Shown: positions 9,125 to 17,804 of the stretch, in pieces
How the letters are laid out: every line of letters starts with the position of its first letter
How positions within the stretch are numbered: position 1 is the first letter of the stretch
Assembly: GCA_013314855.1 (NCBI GenBank)
Contig: JABUEW010000015.1
Location: forward strand, 1 to 48,179
Reading direction: 5' to 3'
Source: Bacillota bacterium
Lineage (GTDB): Bacteria; Bacillota; Clostridia; Acetivibrionales; DUMC01
DNA: 48,179 nucleotides
The notes under the pieces: model-generated
The model's input: only the letters and a program-made list of their open reading frames with translations
Databases searched by the model: none
What the model was told of the DNA's origin: nothing
Made by a program: the position numbers and the translations under genes

Positions 9125-9277
9125 ATGGAATGGATTATCGAGCCGAATGAAATTGTTGATGAAGCTGAGAATACTACTTGTTGGTGCATATCCGGGCACT
9201 GTCCCTCACATATGTGTTCGTGCCCAAGTAAAACGCCCTGTTATTGCAGCATGACGGCATATAGCAGTTGCTATTAA
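9125..9277 (+). CDS. Putative Cys-rich RiPP precursor peptide (50 aa)
   Basis: This small gene has a strong AGGGGG ribosome site 8 nt before its ATG and sits directly upstream of four radical SAM maturase genes. Residues 1-18 (MEWIIEPNEIVDEAENTT) are acidic, Cys-free and leader-like. Residues 19-50 hold eight Cys at 19, 21, 26, 31, 33, 39, 41 and 49, including three C-x-C units (CWC, CSC, CYC), plus many Ser/Thr/Tyr. This split into acidic leader and Cys-dense core is typical of ranthipeptide/sactipeptide-type precursors matured by SPASM enzymes, and Cys/Ser/Thr are also YcaO substrates. In layout it recalls short clostridial Cys-rich precursors such as the Clo7bot type; this is from memory, not a search. 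No transmembrane segment is visible. The mature product and activity are unknown. Confidence 0.78.
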   Translation: MEWIIEPNEIVDEAENTTCWCISGHCPSHMCSCPSKTPCYCSMTAYSSCY

Positions 9278-9376
9278 TGTAGCTTAATGACAGTTATGAA
9301 ACTTCTGTTTTCTGCTTTATAAAGACAAAGTGTAATTCAAAATATAATACTTATGTTAAAGGATGGTGTAGACTTG

Positions 9377-10720
9377 ATGAAAGCTTCCGTATTCAATATT
9401 TTTGTGGATACCGAAAATGGAGAAAAACTTCTGTACAACAGTTTTAGGAATTCCCTTGTCAAACTTGATAAAAGTACATATGAAACGTACAAAAAAATTA
9501 CATTACAGGGTGGAGAAGATGCAATTGATATGTTGGATCCTTTGGTATTGGCAACTATTGCGGATTTTAAAAGGGGAGGCTTTATAATAGACGATGATAT
9601 GAACGAAGTTGATTATATTAAGGTAGTTGATGTTCAAAGCAGATTCTCACACAGTAAAAATTTTGGATTAACCATAGCGCCCACCCTGGATTGCAATTTT
9701 GATTGCGTATACTGCTATGAGAATCACAAAGAACCCAAATATATGAGCAGGGAAACAGAGAATAAAGTAATTGATTATGTGAAGGAACATTTGGAGGATG
9801 ACGGGTATCTTTCCATTACATGGTATGGTGGAGAACCACTGCTGGCACTTGAGACAATCTACCGCCTTTCAGAAACGTTTATAAAAATTACTGGTGATAA
9901 AAATGCCGGGTATGACTCTATGGTTATCACTAACGGGTACTTATTAAGTCGGAAAGTTGCTGAAAATCTAAAAAAATACAAAGTTACAAGGGCACAAATA
10001 ACGGTTGATGGTGCACCGGAATACCATGATAGCGTAAGACGGCTCAAAAACGGCAAAGGAACGTTTGACAGAATATTAAGCAATATCAGGGAAGCAAAAG
10101 AAATATACGAAGAATTCATGATTTCAATAAGGATGAATGTAGGAAAAGAAAATGTGGATTCCTTTCCGGTATTTATAGACAAGCTGGAGGAGTACAAGAT
10201 TAAAAATAAAATATCGCTGGGTATTTCAGAAGTTGAACCTCATGAGTATTTATGCGGTCAAGTCAATGATGCTACATTTACTCCTGAAGAGTTTTCAAGG
10301 GTATATGTCAGGCTTGTGGATATGGCAGTGGAAAGAGGAGTACCACTGGCAGTAATATCAAATAATAATTTGGCACACTGTTCATCTACAAAAAAAGACG
10401 CATTTCTTATAGGTCCTGACGGAAAGCTGTACAAATGCTGGGATGTTATAGGAAATCATTTAGAAAGTGTAGGAGAAATCGGCGAGGATATAAAAATATT
10501 GAATGGATCTTTAAAGTGGCTGGCATGGGATATGTTTAAAAATAAGATGTGCCATGAATGCAATGTCCTGCCACTTTGTATGGGTGGCTGCCCGCGCAAA
10601 TCCCTTGTGAAGGATAAAATTGTTAATTCAATGGACCATTGTAATCATATAAGATACTGCATGCCGGAGTTGATAAAAATTATGTATAAGCAGCGGAGGC
10701 TTATGAAAAAGATAGGCTGA
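9377..10720 (+). CDS. Radical SAM/SPASM peptide maturase 1
   Basis: First of four paralogous maturases. An N-terminal ~90-residue module (MKASVFNIFVDT... to KRGGFIIDDD) is shared by all four and may bind the precursor leader. The radical SAM cluster motif CxxxCxxC is at Cys106/110/113 (DCNFDCVYCYE), followed by WYGGEPLL. The C-terminal SPASM region (GPDGKLYKCWD, CHECNVLPLCMGGCP and a later CNH) should bind two auxiliary [4Fe-4S] clusters. Known relatives form Cys thioether or other crosslinks in RiPPs. I chose the ATG at 9377 because the paralogues start with MKAS and AAAGGATGG lies ~10 nt upstream; an in-frame ATG exists at 9353. It is most similar to maturase 3. Confidence 0.88.
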   Translation: MKASVFNIFVDTENGEKLLYNSFRNSLVKLDKSTYETYKKITLQGGEDAIDMLDPLVLATIADFKRGGFIIDDDMNEVDYIKVVDVQSRFSHSKNFGLTIAPTLDCNFDCVYCYENHKEPKYMSRETENKVIDYVKEHLEDDGYLSITWYGGEPLLALETIYRLSETFIKITGDKNAGYDSMVITNGYLLSRKVAENLKKYKVTRAQITVDGAPEYHDSVRRLKNGKGTFDRILSNIREAKEIYEEFMISIRMNVGKENVDSFPVFIDKLEEYKIKNKISLGISEVEPHEYLCGQVNDATFTPEEFSRVYVRLVDMAVERGVPLAVISNNNLAHCSSTKKDAFLIGPDGKLYKCWDVIGNHLESVGEIGEDIKILNGSLKWLAWDMFKNKMCHECNVLPLCMGGCPRKSLVKDKIVNSMDHCNHIRYCMPELIKIMYKQRRLMKKIG

Positions 10721-10734
10721 AGGGAGGGAGTAGC

Positions 10735-12090
10735 TTGAAAGCATCAATGTTTAATATTCTGACAGAGCAGGATGACGGGTCAATCCTATTTTATAACAGT
10801 ATGTGGGGAACACTCGCCACTATGGATAAAAAAAGCTATGATATCTATAAAGCAATAATAGATACTGGATATAAAGAGGACGAAGCGGACCCTGAAATAC
10901 ATACCCTGGCTGTTCAGCTTAAGAAAGGCGGTTTTATTGTTGAAGACAGTATTGATGAACTTAAATGCCTGAAACAGCGGTATGAAAATAATAAATCATC
11001 CTTTTCGATATTTCGGTTATATATTGTTCCTACAAGTGCTTGTAATTTTGCCTGCAAATATTGCTACTATGAAGGTTGTGGAAATAATAAAATGCCGGAA
11101 GAGGTGCAGGACGCATTGCTGGAGTTTGTAAAAAAAAGAATCGGAAGCAGAAAAGTTCTGAACATTGTATGGACAGGAGGTGAGCCGACACTTGCGCCTG
11201 ATGTTATTATTCGCCTTTCAAAAGGATTAATGAAAATTACAAAAGAACTAGGCATAGCTTATGTTTCATCCATCTTTACAAACGGATATCTTTTTGACAG
11301 AGATATGGCGGAAGAACTGTATGAGTATGGTGTACGTATAGCTCAGATTGTAGTGGACGGTCCGCGCCAGGTGCATAATCAAAGAAGACCTTTGATTAAC
11401 GGTTCTGGAACTTTTGATGTTATTATGAAAAATCTCAAAGATATATCAGCAAAAATGGATGTAGCATTAAGGGTAAATCTTGATTCAACGAATGCGAACA
11501 GCCATAATATTACAAGCCTGCTTGATTCTCTCAGACAATGTAATTTGCCTGGAACTACTATTATTGAACTGGCGCATGTAATGCCGTTTACTTCACACTG
11601 CTTTGAGTTTATCAAGAAATACGGTCTAAGTAGTAAAGAATTTGGGGACAGGCTTTCCAAACTTTATCCACTGGTTTATGAGAGTGGTTTCAGGCCGAAG
11701 ATTGACATATCTCCTGAAATAAGTATTTCTCCCTGTATGACAGATAGTTGTTTTGGCATTTCGGAAGAAGGAGATCTCTACAGATGTTTTTTGCTTATAG
11801 GGGATAAAAATGAATGTGTGGGAAATCTTTTAAAAGATAACAGTTCTCTGGAAAACGACAAGAAATATATCATATGGAATACATGGAGTCCATTTTCACA
11901 GGAAGAATGTCGCAAGTGCAATATACTTCCCATATGTATGGGAGGAGGATGTCCTTTGTATGATGTTGTTCAGAATGATGATTTACATAAAGATGTCCGT
12001 TGTATACCGTTAAAATTTTATATAAATGAGGCCATAAAATTAAATTGCAGGATGCTGCAGAGATGGAGGAAAGATGAAAATGCAATATAG
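10735..12090 (+). CDS. Radical SAM/SPASM peptide maturase 2
   Basis: Second paralogue, 451 aa, starting with TTG just after a GGGAGGGAG ribosome site; its start MKASMFNI aligns with the siblings. The CxxxCxxC motif is at Cys103/107/110 (ACNFACKYCYYEG), followed by VWTGGEPTLA. The SPASM part has EEGDLYRC and CRKCNILPICMGGGCP. The last spacing carries an extra Gly (C-x4-C rather than C-x3-C in the other three), and this copy is the most divergent overall. It is translationally coupled to the following reductase. A distinct residue or bond specificity on the same peptide is likely but unproven. Confidence 0.87.
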   Translation: MKASMFNILTEQDDGSILFYNSMWGTLATMDKKSYDIYKAIIDTGYKEDEADPEIHTLAVQLKKGGFIVEDSIDELKCLKQRYENNKSSFSIFRLYIVPTSACNFACKYCYYEGCGNNKMPEEVQDALLEFVKKRIGSRKVLNIVWTGGEPTLAPDVIIRLSKGLMKITKELGIAYVSSIFTNGYLFDRDMAEELYEYGVRIAQIVVDGPRQVHNQRRPLINGSGTFDVIMKNLKDISAKMDVALRVNLDSTNANSHNITSLLDSLRQCNLPGTTIIELAHVMPFTSHCFEFIKKYGLSSKEFGDRLSKLYPLVYESGFRPKIDISPEISISPCMTDSCFGISEEGDLYRCFLLIGDKNECVGNLLKDNSSLENDKKYIIWNTWSPFSQEECRKCNILPICMGGGCPLYDVVQNDDLHKDVRCIPLKFYINEAIKLNCRMLQRWRKDENAI

Positions 12091-13171
12091 AAAGCTAGGT
12101 CGGACAAATCTGGATGTATCGTTTATAGGTCTCGGAGGGCTTTATTTCCCAGCTCTTTCTAATGTAGAGGCTGTAAAGATAATAATGAAAGCCAATGAAC
12201 TTGGAATAAACCTTATTGAACTGGGGAGAGCATATGTGAATAGTGAGGAAAAAGCTGGGTTTGTTATGCAGAAAAAGCGAAATGAATTTTGTATTGCTAC
12301 TAAGACACCTCAGAGAAAAAAAGAAGGTGCAATGAGAGATATAGATGCAAGTCTTACCAGCTTAAAAACGGATTATATAGATGTATATCAGTTGCATCAG
12401 ATCGATAGCCTGGAAATGCTTGACAGGGTATTGGAACCTGATGGCGCCTGTGAAGCATTGAAACGTGCTAAGGAACAGGGTAAAATCAGGTATACGGGTA
12501 TTACAGGCCACTCACCCACTGTTCTTACAAAAGCTATAAAGACAGGTGAATTCGATACTGTGCAGGTTTTGTTTAATATTGTAGAAAGGGAAGCCCTTTC
12601 TGAACTTATTCCGCTTGCTCAAGAAATGAATATAGGTATTCTTGGTATGAAACCTTTCGGGGGTGGGGCTTTCCTTGAAAAAGACAGTAGCATATTTGCA
12701 GTTTTGAATAAATATACCGGCACTGTTACCAGGACACTTTTGAGATTTGTACTATCCTTCAATATATCATCTATACTTGCGGGGGTAAAGACCATAGAGG
12801 AACTCGAAGCAAATATTACTTTCAAAGAAACGTTTAAACCTTTTTCAGACCAGGAGATTGTCAATATTATTAGTGAAATTGACAGTCTGGGTTTAGAAAG
12901 GGAAAAATTCTGCCACCGATGTGGTTATTGCTTATGCTGCCCGCAGCATATTGATATTCCTCTTATTTTAAGACTGGATGAGTATTTACATAAATATGGA
13001 AGTACAGGTTGGCCTGTCCAACAATACAGCCATATTAGACAAAACGCGTTAAAATGTGTACAGTGTGGTCATTGTGAAGAGAGATGCCCATTTAAACTTC
13101 CAATTAGGGAAATGCTAAAAGCTGCACATAAAAGGCTTTCCTCAATTTCTGCATACAATGGTTCTCAGTAA
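12080..13171 (+). CDS. Aldo/keto reductase with C-terminal ferredoxin-type domain
   Basis: The N-terminal ~270 residues form an aldo/keto reductase barrel, starting MQYRKLGRTNLDVSFIGLG. The catalytic Tyr (GRAYVNSEEK), Lys (IATKTPQ) and His (VYQLHQID) are present. The usual catalytic Asp of the DTA-Y motif appears as Glu (LIELGRAY). The C-terminus carries two Cys clusters (CHRCGYCLCCP and CVQCGHCEERCP), predicted to bind [4Fe-4S] centres, as in the ferredoxin-type COG1453 group. The ATG at 12080 lies 9 nt after GGAGGA; the ATG at 12074 would leave only 3 nt. The gene overlaps maturase 2 and sits between maturases. This suggests a tailoring reduction or electron supply for the radical SAM enzymes; both roles are inference. 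Confidence 0.85.
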   Translation: MQYRKLGRTNLDVSFIGLGGLYFPALSNVEAVKIIMKANELGINLIELGRAYVNSEEKAGFVMQKKRNEFCIATKTPQRKKEGAMRDIDASLTSLKTDYIDVYQLHQIDSLEMLDRVLEPDGACEALKRAKEQGKIRYTGITGHSPTVLTKAIKTGEFDTVQVLFNIVEREALSELIPLAQEMNIGILGMKPFGGGAFLEKDSSIFAVLNKYTGTVTRTLLRFVLSFNISSILAGVKTIEELEANITFKETFKPFSDQEIVNIISEIDSLGLEREKFCHRCGYCLCCPQHIDIPLILRLDEYLHKYGSTGWPVQQYSHIRQNALKCVQCGHCEERCPFKLPIREMLKAAHKRLSSISAYNGSQ

Positions 13172-13199
13172 AGCCATTAACTAAGGGGGTAAAAATAGA

Positions 13200-14537
13200 A
13201 TGAAAGCTTCTAGGTTTAATATCATAACCGATATAGGTAATGGGGATATTCTTTTATATAACACTTTAAAAAATACGTTTGTAAAAATTGATCAAGACTT
13301 GTACGATGTTTTTCAAAAAATAACAACCCAAGGTGAGAAAGAGAATATTGATGAATCAGACCCACATATAGCTGCAGCTATTATGGATTATAAAAAAGGA
13401 GGTTTCATAGTAGAGGATGATTTAAATGAAAATGATTATTTGAGATTAAATGATATAATAAGAAGATTTTCCGATTATAAACGTATCGGATTGACAATAG
13501 CACCAACTATGGACTGCAATTTTAGTTGTATATACTGTTATGAAAGCGACAAAAAAAAGTGTGAATATATGAGCAGAGAAGTTGAGGATAAAATAATAAA
13601 ATATGTGGATGAAAACCTGGAGCCATATGGTGCTCTTAAAGTTACTTGGTTCGGAGGCGAACCGTTGCTTGCTGTTGATACCATTTACCGTCTTTCTGAT
13701 GCTTTTATGGAAATAACTGAAAAGAAAAAATCAAGGTATTATGCTACAATTCTAACTAATGGATACCTACTTACTCCAGAGGTAGTAACCAATCTTAAGA
13801 AATATGGTGTCGACGGAGCACAAGTCACGCTGGACGGTCCGCCGGAGTATCATGACCGTGTGAGATGCCTTAAAAACGGAGAAGGAACATTTGATAGAAT
13901 AGTAGATAATATTAAAAAAATGGACTATAATTTCATGATATCGGTACTGACCAACATCGGAAAGGATAATGTAGAGATGTTTCCTACTTTCCTGGATATA
14001 TTGGAGGAAAGAGGAATTAGAAACAGAATAGTACTAAGCATTGCTCCACTTCAGCCGCGTGAATACCTGTGCCGGCAGGTCAATAACGCTGTATTCGACC
14101 CGGAAGAGTTTTCAAAGGTTTATGTAAGGCTTGTAGAAATGCTGGTTGACAGAAGAGTGGGTACGGATGTAGTACCTAAAAGCTATGAGTCACAATGCGC
14201 ATCCATTTCACAGATGGGGATGCTGATTGGACCTGACGGATGCCTGTACAAATGCTGGGATGTCATTGGTAACTATTCCGAATGCGTAGGGCGGATTGGT
14301 CAAAAAGTTAAGCTTCTGGACGGATCTTACAGGTGGTTGGCTTGGGATGTATTCAAGAATGAAGAATGCCGTAACTGCAGTGTTCTTCCACTTTGTATGG
14401 GAGGGTGTCCCCGCAAGATACTTGTAAAGGACAATATTCTCAATCGGCAAAATCACTGTTCGCATTTAAAATACAATATGCCTGAATTATTAAAGATACT
14501 ATACAAACAGTATAAGGATGTTAAAAAGACTGGATAG
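13200..14537 (+). CDS. Radical SAM/SPASM peptide maturase 3
   Basis: Third paralogue, 445 aa, with AAGGGGGT 9 nt before the ATG. The N-terminal module (MKASRFNI to KKGGFIVEDD) is followed by the radical SAM motif at Cys106/110/113 (DCNFSCIYCYE), WFGGEPLLA, and a SPASM domain with GPDGCLYKCWD and CRNCSVLPLCMGGCP. It aligns almost end to end with maturase 1, including the C-terminal MPELLKILYKQ, so the two look like a local duplication that later diverged. The retained motifs suggest both remain active. Confidence 0.88.
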   Translation: MKASRFNIITDIGNGDILLYNTLKNTFVKIDQDLYDVFQKITTQGEKENIDESDPHIAAAIMDYKKGGFIVEDDLNENDYLRLNDIIRRFSDYKRIGLTIAPTMDCNFSCIYCYESDKKKCEYMSREVEDKIIKYVDENLEPYGALKVTWFGGEPLLAVDTIYRLSDAFMEITEKKKSRYYATILTNGYLLTPEVVTNLKKYGVDGAQVTLDGPPEYHDRVRCLKNGEGTFDRIVDNIKKMDYNFMISVLTNIGKDNVEMFPTFLDILEERGIRNRIVLSIAPLQPREYLCRQVNNAVFDPEEFSKVYVRLVEMLVDRRVGTDVVPKSYESQCASISQMGMLIGPDGCLYKCWDVIGNYSECVGRIGQKVKLLDGSYRWLAWDVFKNEECRNCSVLPLCMGGCPRKILVKDNILNRQNHCSHLKYNMPELLKILYKQYKDVKKTG

Positions 14538-14591
14538 CCAATTAGTTTAAATTGCATAATCACATATATTTATAGAAAAAGGAGGGAGAAT

Positions 14592-16442
14592 GTGAAAGAA
14601 TATGGTTATGCAACACGATATAAAGAATGTAGTCCGTTAGAGACAATCCATAATGTAAGGAATATTCTGTACCATCTCGGTATTTTGACTAAGGAAGAAT
14701 GGAAACAAGACGTGAAAGGGTATTATTCCCTTAACCTGTCCATCGTGGGGACCAGCTTGTTTTCCAACGGCAAGGGAACTTCCTGTGAATATGCTCTTGC
14801 CAGTGCATATGGCGAGCTTATTGAAAGACTGCAGAATTTTGTTGTATTCAAGTACACTAAGGCAATGAGGAAGGAGGCACTGGAATATAGAGACTTTTAT
14901 CTTGCTCCGGACGAGAAGTATGTAAGTATTGATGAAATATTGCATAACAGTGAGAAATGGCTTGAGGTGTTTACTTTTGAAGCTGAAGATATAAATGAGA
15001 AAAAATCTCTTCTGGAGAGATGGAAAATGGCAGATTATTTAAGCAGTGATAGGCCGGATTTTGTTGCTTTGCCTTACCTAAATATTACTGAAAACAGCAT
15101 AAATTACATTCCTGCAATTATGCTTATTAGCAGGTACGGCTCAAATGGTATGTGTGCTGGAAATACGGTTGAAGAAGCTCTTGTCCAGGGCATTTCCGAA
15201 ACAATAGAGAGATATGTAAATTTTAAAATTATTAGTGATGGAATCGTACCTCCAACCATCCCTGAATCTTATATTATGGAACACTGTACCCACCTTTACA
15301 AAATGATAAAAGAACTGGAGAGCAGAGGGCCATTTAAGCTTGTTATCAAGGATTGTTCACTAGGACAGGGATTTCCGTGTATAGGAATAATCTTTTTAGA
15401 TAAAAAGCGTGGAACATATTTTGTAAAATTTGGTGCCCATCCTATATTTGAAATCGCACTTGAGCGGGGTATGACAGAATTGATGCAGGGAAGAAGAATG
15501 GATGATTTGGATTGGATGGTAAAATTTTCATACCTTGAAAATACCGAAATTAGTAAATTCAAGAATAAAGATAATATATTTTGCTTTGGTTGTGGCTATT
15601 ATCCTGCCAGATTTTTCGGTGAAGACTGTAATTATGGATTTTCTGAATTCGAATACTGCGGAAATGGCAGCAACGGGGAAATGCTGTCATATCTTATCAA
15701 TATTATACAGGGTAAAGGGTACGATATACTTATAAGGGATGTATCTTTTCTTGAGTTTCCCAGCTTTCATGTGGTTGTTCCATTTTTCAGTGAGGTAAAT
15801 GATTCGAACCTTCATTCAATCAATATTATAACAGGAAGAAAGAGCGCATCTTCTGTATTAATGCATCTTGAGAAGGCATGCAACGAGGAGTTGCAGCAAG
15901 TAATTGATTATATGAATCTTGCCGAGTACAGTCCTTATGATTCAATAACAAAACCTCTGCATAGGTCGTTCAGTATGAATTTCCCCTGGAATAAAATAAA
16001 GAGGGATTTGTTCATATGCTCTGCTTATTACAAGATGAGACAGTTTAGAAAAGCCTATGATGCAATGGACCGTTTTTTAAAATCATCTATTGTGGATTTG
16101 GGAGAAAGAAGCCTTGCATATTACAGTTGTATCAGGGACTATATTGGTGCACGTGTGGAAGGAATTGATCAAGAAGACAGGATTTATGGCATCTTGAATA
16201 AAATGTATCCGGAAGATATTGTAAAAATGGTTTTTTCCGGTATGAGAAATCCTAATGACGTTTTTAAAAACTGTGGGAGGTTGGATTGCTTTGAGTGTAA
16301 CAAGTGTCCCTATACTGAATACTGTACATATCCTGAGATGGAAAAATTGTATAAGAAGTTGAAAGACAGGTATGCAGAAAATGTAATTGACCAGAGAAGG
16401 ATTATGAATTTCTGCACTTGTAAAAAGGAGGTCCAGGTATGA
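14592..16442 (+). CDS. YcaO-domain protein with C-terminal repeat/Cys-rich tail
   Basis: The N-terminal ~430 residues are a YcaO fold. ATP/Mg-binding motifs appear as SCEYALASAYGELIERLQNF (~57-76) and CAGNTVEEALVQGISETIER. YcaO enzymes use ATP to activate peptide amides, giving azolines, amidines or thioamides. The next ~100 residues resemble a TPR-like helical repeat (YYKMRQFRKAYDAMDRFL). The tail has CGRLDCFECNKCPYTEYC (C-x4-C-x2-C-x2-C-x5-C) plus CTC, a possible metal or Fe-S site. No E1-like cyclodehydratase partner, flavin dehydrogenase or TfuA gene is nearby, so the reaction is open. The GTG start follows GGAGGG by 5 nt. The stop codon overlaps maturase 4 (ATGA), showing operon coupling. 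Confidence 0.85.
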   Translation: MKEYGYATRYKECSPLETIHNVRNILYHLGILTKEEWKQDVKGYYSLNLSIVGTSLFSNGKGTSCEYALASAYGELIERLQNFVVFKYTKAMRKEALEYRDFYLAPDEKYVSIDEILHNSEKWLEVFTFEAEDINEKKSLLERWKMADYLSSDRPDFVALPYLNITENSINYIPAIMLISRYGSNGMCAGNTVEEALVQGISETIERYVNFKIISDGIVPPTIPESYIMEHCTHLYKMIKELESRGPFKLVIKDCSLGQGFPCIGIIFLDKKRGTYFVKFGAHPIFEIALERGMTELMQGRRMDDLDWMVKFSYLENTEISKFKNKDNIFCFGCGYYPARFFGEDCNYGFSEFEYCGNGSNGEMLSYLINIIQGKGYDILIRDVSFLEFPSFHVVVPFFSEVNDSNLHSINIITGRKSASSVLMHLEKACNEELQQVIDYMNLAEYSPYDSITKPLHRSFSMNFPWNKIKRDLFICSAYYKMRQFRKAYDAMDRFLKSSIVDLGERSLAYYSCIRDYIGARVEGIDQEDRIYGILNKMYPEDIVKMVFSGMRNPNDVFKNCGRLDCFECNKCPYTEYCTYPEMEKLYKKLKDRYAENVIDQRRIMNFCTCKKEVQV

Positions 16443-17791
16443 AAATGTCTCGTTATAACTTTTTCGTTGAGGACGACCATGGAGTGATACTTGCATATAA
16501 CGCTCTTAGTGGGGCTTTTGCATGTATTGACAGGGAACTCTACCGGCAGTTTCTCAAGGTATGCTCGAATCCGCATTTGATGGATGAGTATAATGGTACC
16601 GATGAAGATGACAAAAAGCTGTCTTATGCCATTAACCAATTTAAAAAAGGTGGATTCCTTATTGAGGATAGTATAGATGAAATTGATATACTCAAAAAAA
16701 AACAGTACCATATGAGATTTCAACAAAGTAACATGCTGAGCATGACCATAGTGCCGACACTTGACTGCAACTTCAAATGCGTTTATTGCTATGAAGGCAT
16801 TTGCAAGGATAGATATCGTATGACCAGAGATACTGCAGATCACATAATAAAGTATATAAATGACTTTTCTCCTAATAAAGGTATCCTAAGAATAACATGG
16901 TTTGGCGGCGAACCTACGCTTGCACTAAATATAATATATTATATTTCTAATGCGGTTAAGGATATTCTATCCAAAAAGCAGGCTGGCTATTTTTCAATTA
17001 TTTTTACGAACGGGTATCTTTTAGATAAAAAAGTGGCTTCAGAACTGCGAAGATGTGGCGTGGAAGAGGCATGCATAACAATTGACGGTTACGCGGAAGG
17101 CCATAACGCCAGGAGACCTTTGAGAAACGGGGGAAATACATTCCAGACCATTATGAGTAATATAATTGATATATCGGATATTATGAATGTATGTGTCAGG
17201 TATTCAGTTGACAGGGACAATATAAAGGAGTTTTCCGGGTTTTTGGATATATTAGAAGAATCAAATGTCGCGGAGAAAATCAGAATGGAGATAGTTAGGA
17301 TTGAAGCGTACCCTTATTCAATCGATGCTGTTAAAAGCAGGGCATTGTCCACCTTTGAATTTTCCGCGATTTTTTATGAGCTTGCTGAACAGGCTGTTAA
17401 AAGAAAAATAAAAATAGACTTTCTGCCAGCTAAAGACAGAGGGGCATGTTCCGCCTTGTTGGCAAACCATGTTGTTGTAGCACCGAGAGGAGAACTTCAT
17501 AAATGTACATATACCATCTGGAACCCTGATGAATCTTTCGGCAAAATAGACAGACCCTTTGAATGGAATGAAAATCTGGAAAAATGGATGGATACCTCCC
17601 CAATAGATAATGAAAACTGTAAAAATTGCAGGATATTGCCTATATGTATGGGTGGATGTTTGCGCAACATGATTATAAAGGATACTGCACCGACTAATAC
17701 AGAAGGCTGCTGTATGCAATATAAGTACAATATCGAGAAGTTCCTAAAACTGAAGTACAGACAAAGCAGAATTAAAAGTGAGAGTCTATAG
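16439..17791 (+). CDS. Radical SAM/SPASM peptide maturase 4
   Basis: Fourth paralogue, 450 aa, overlapping the YcaO gene by 4 nt. The N-terminal module (MKMSRYNFFVED to KKGGFLIEDS) precedes the radical SAM motif at Cys110/114/117 (DCNFKCVYCYEG) and WFGGEPTLA. The SPASM part includes APRGELHKC and CKNCRILPICMGGCL with a final CC pair. It is more divergent from copies 1 and 3. Coupling to YcaO implies matched expression of the two modifying activities. A second in-frame ATG at 16445 is possible. Confidence 0.87.
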   Translation: MKMSRYNFFVEDDHGVILAYNALSGAFACIDRELYRQFLKVCSNPHLMDEYNGTDEDDKKLSYAINQFKKGGFLIEDSIDEIDILKKKQYHMRFQQSNMLSMTIVPTLDCNFKCVYCYEGICKDRYRMTRDTADHIIKYINDFSPNKGILRITWFGGEPTLALNIIYYISNAVKDILSKKQAGYFSIIFTNGYLLDKKVASELRRCGVEEACITIDGYAEGHNARRPLRNGGNTFQTIMSNIIDISDIMNVCVRYSVDRDNIKEFSGFLDILEESNVAEKIRMEIVRIEAYPYSIDAVKSRALSTFEFSAIFYELAEQAVKRKIKIDFLPAKDRGACSALLANHVVVAPRGELHKCTYTIWNPDESFGKIDRPFEWNENLEKWMDTSPIDNENCKNCRILPICMGGCLRNMIIKDTAPTNTEGCCMQYKYNIEKFLKLKYRQSRIKSESL

Positions 17792-17804
17792 AATGGGTGG
17801 TTGT

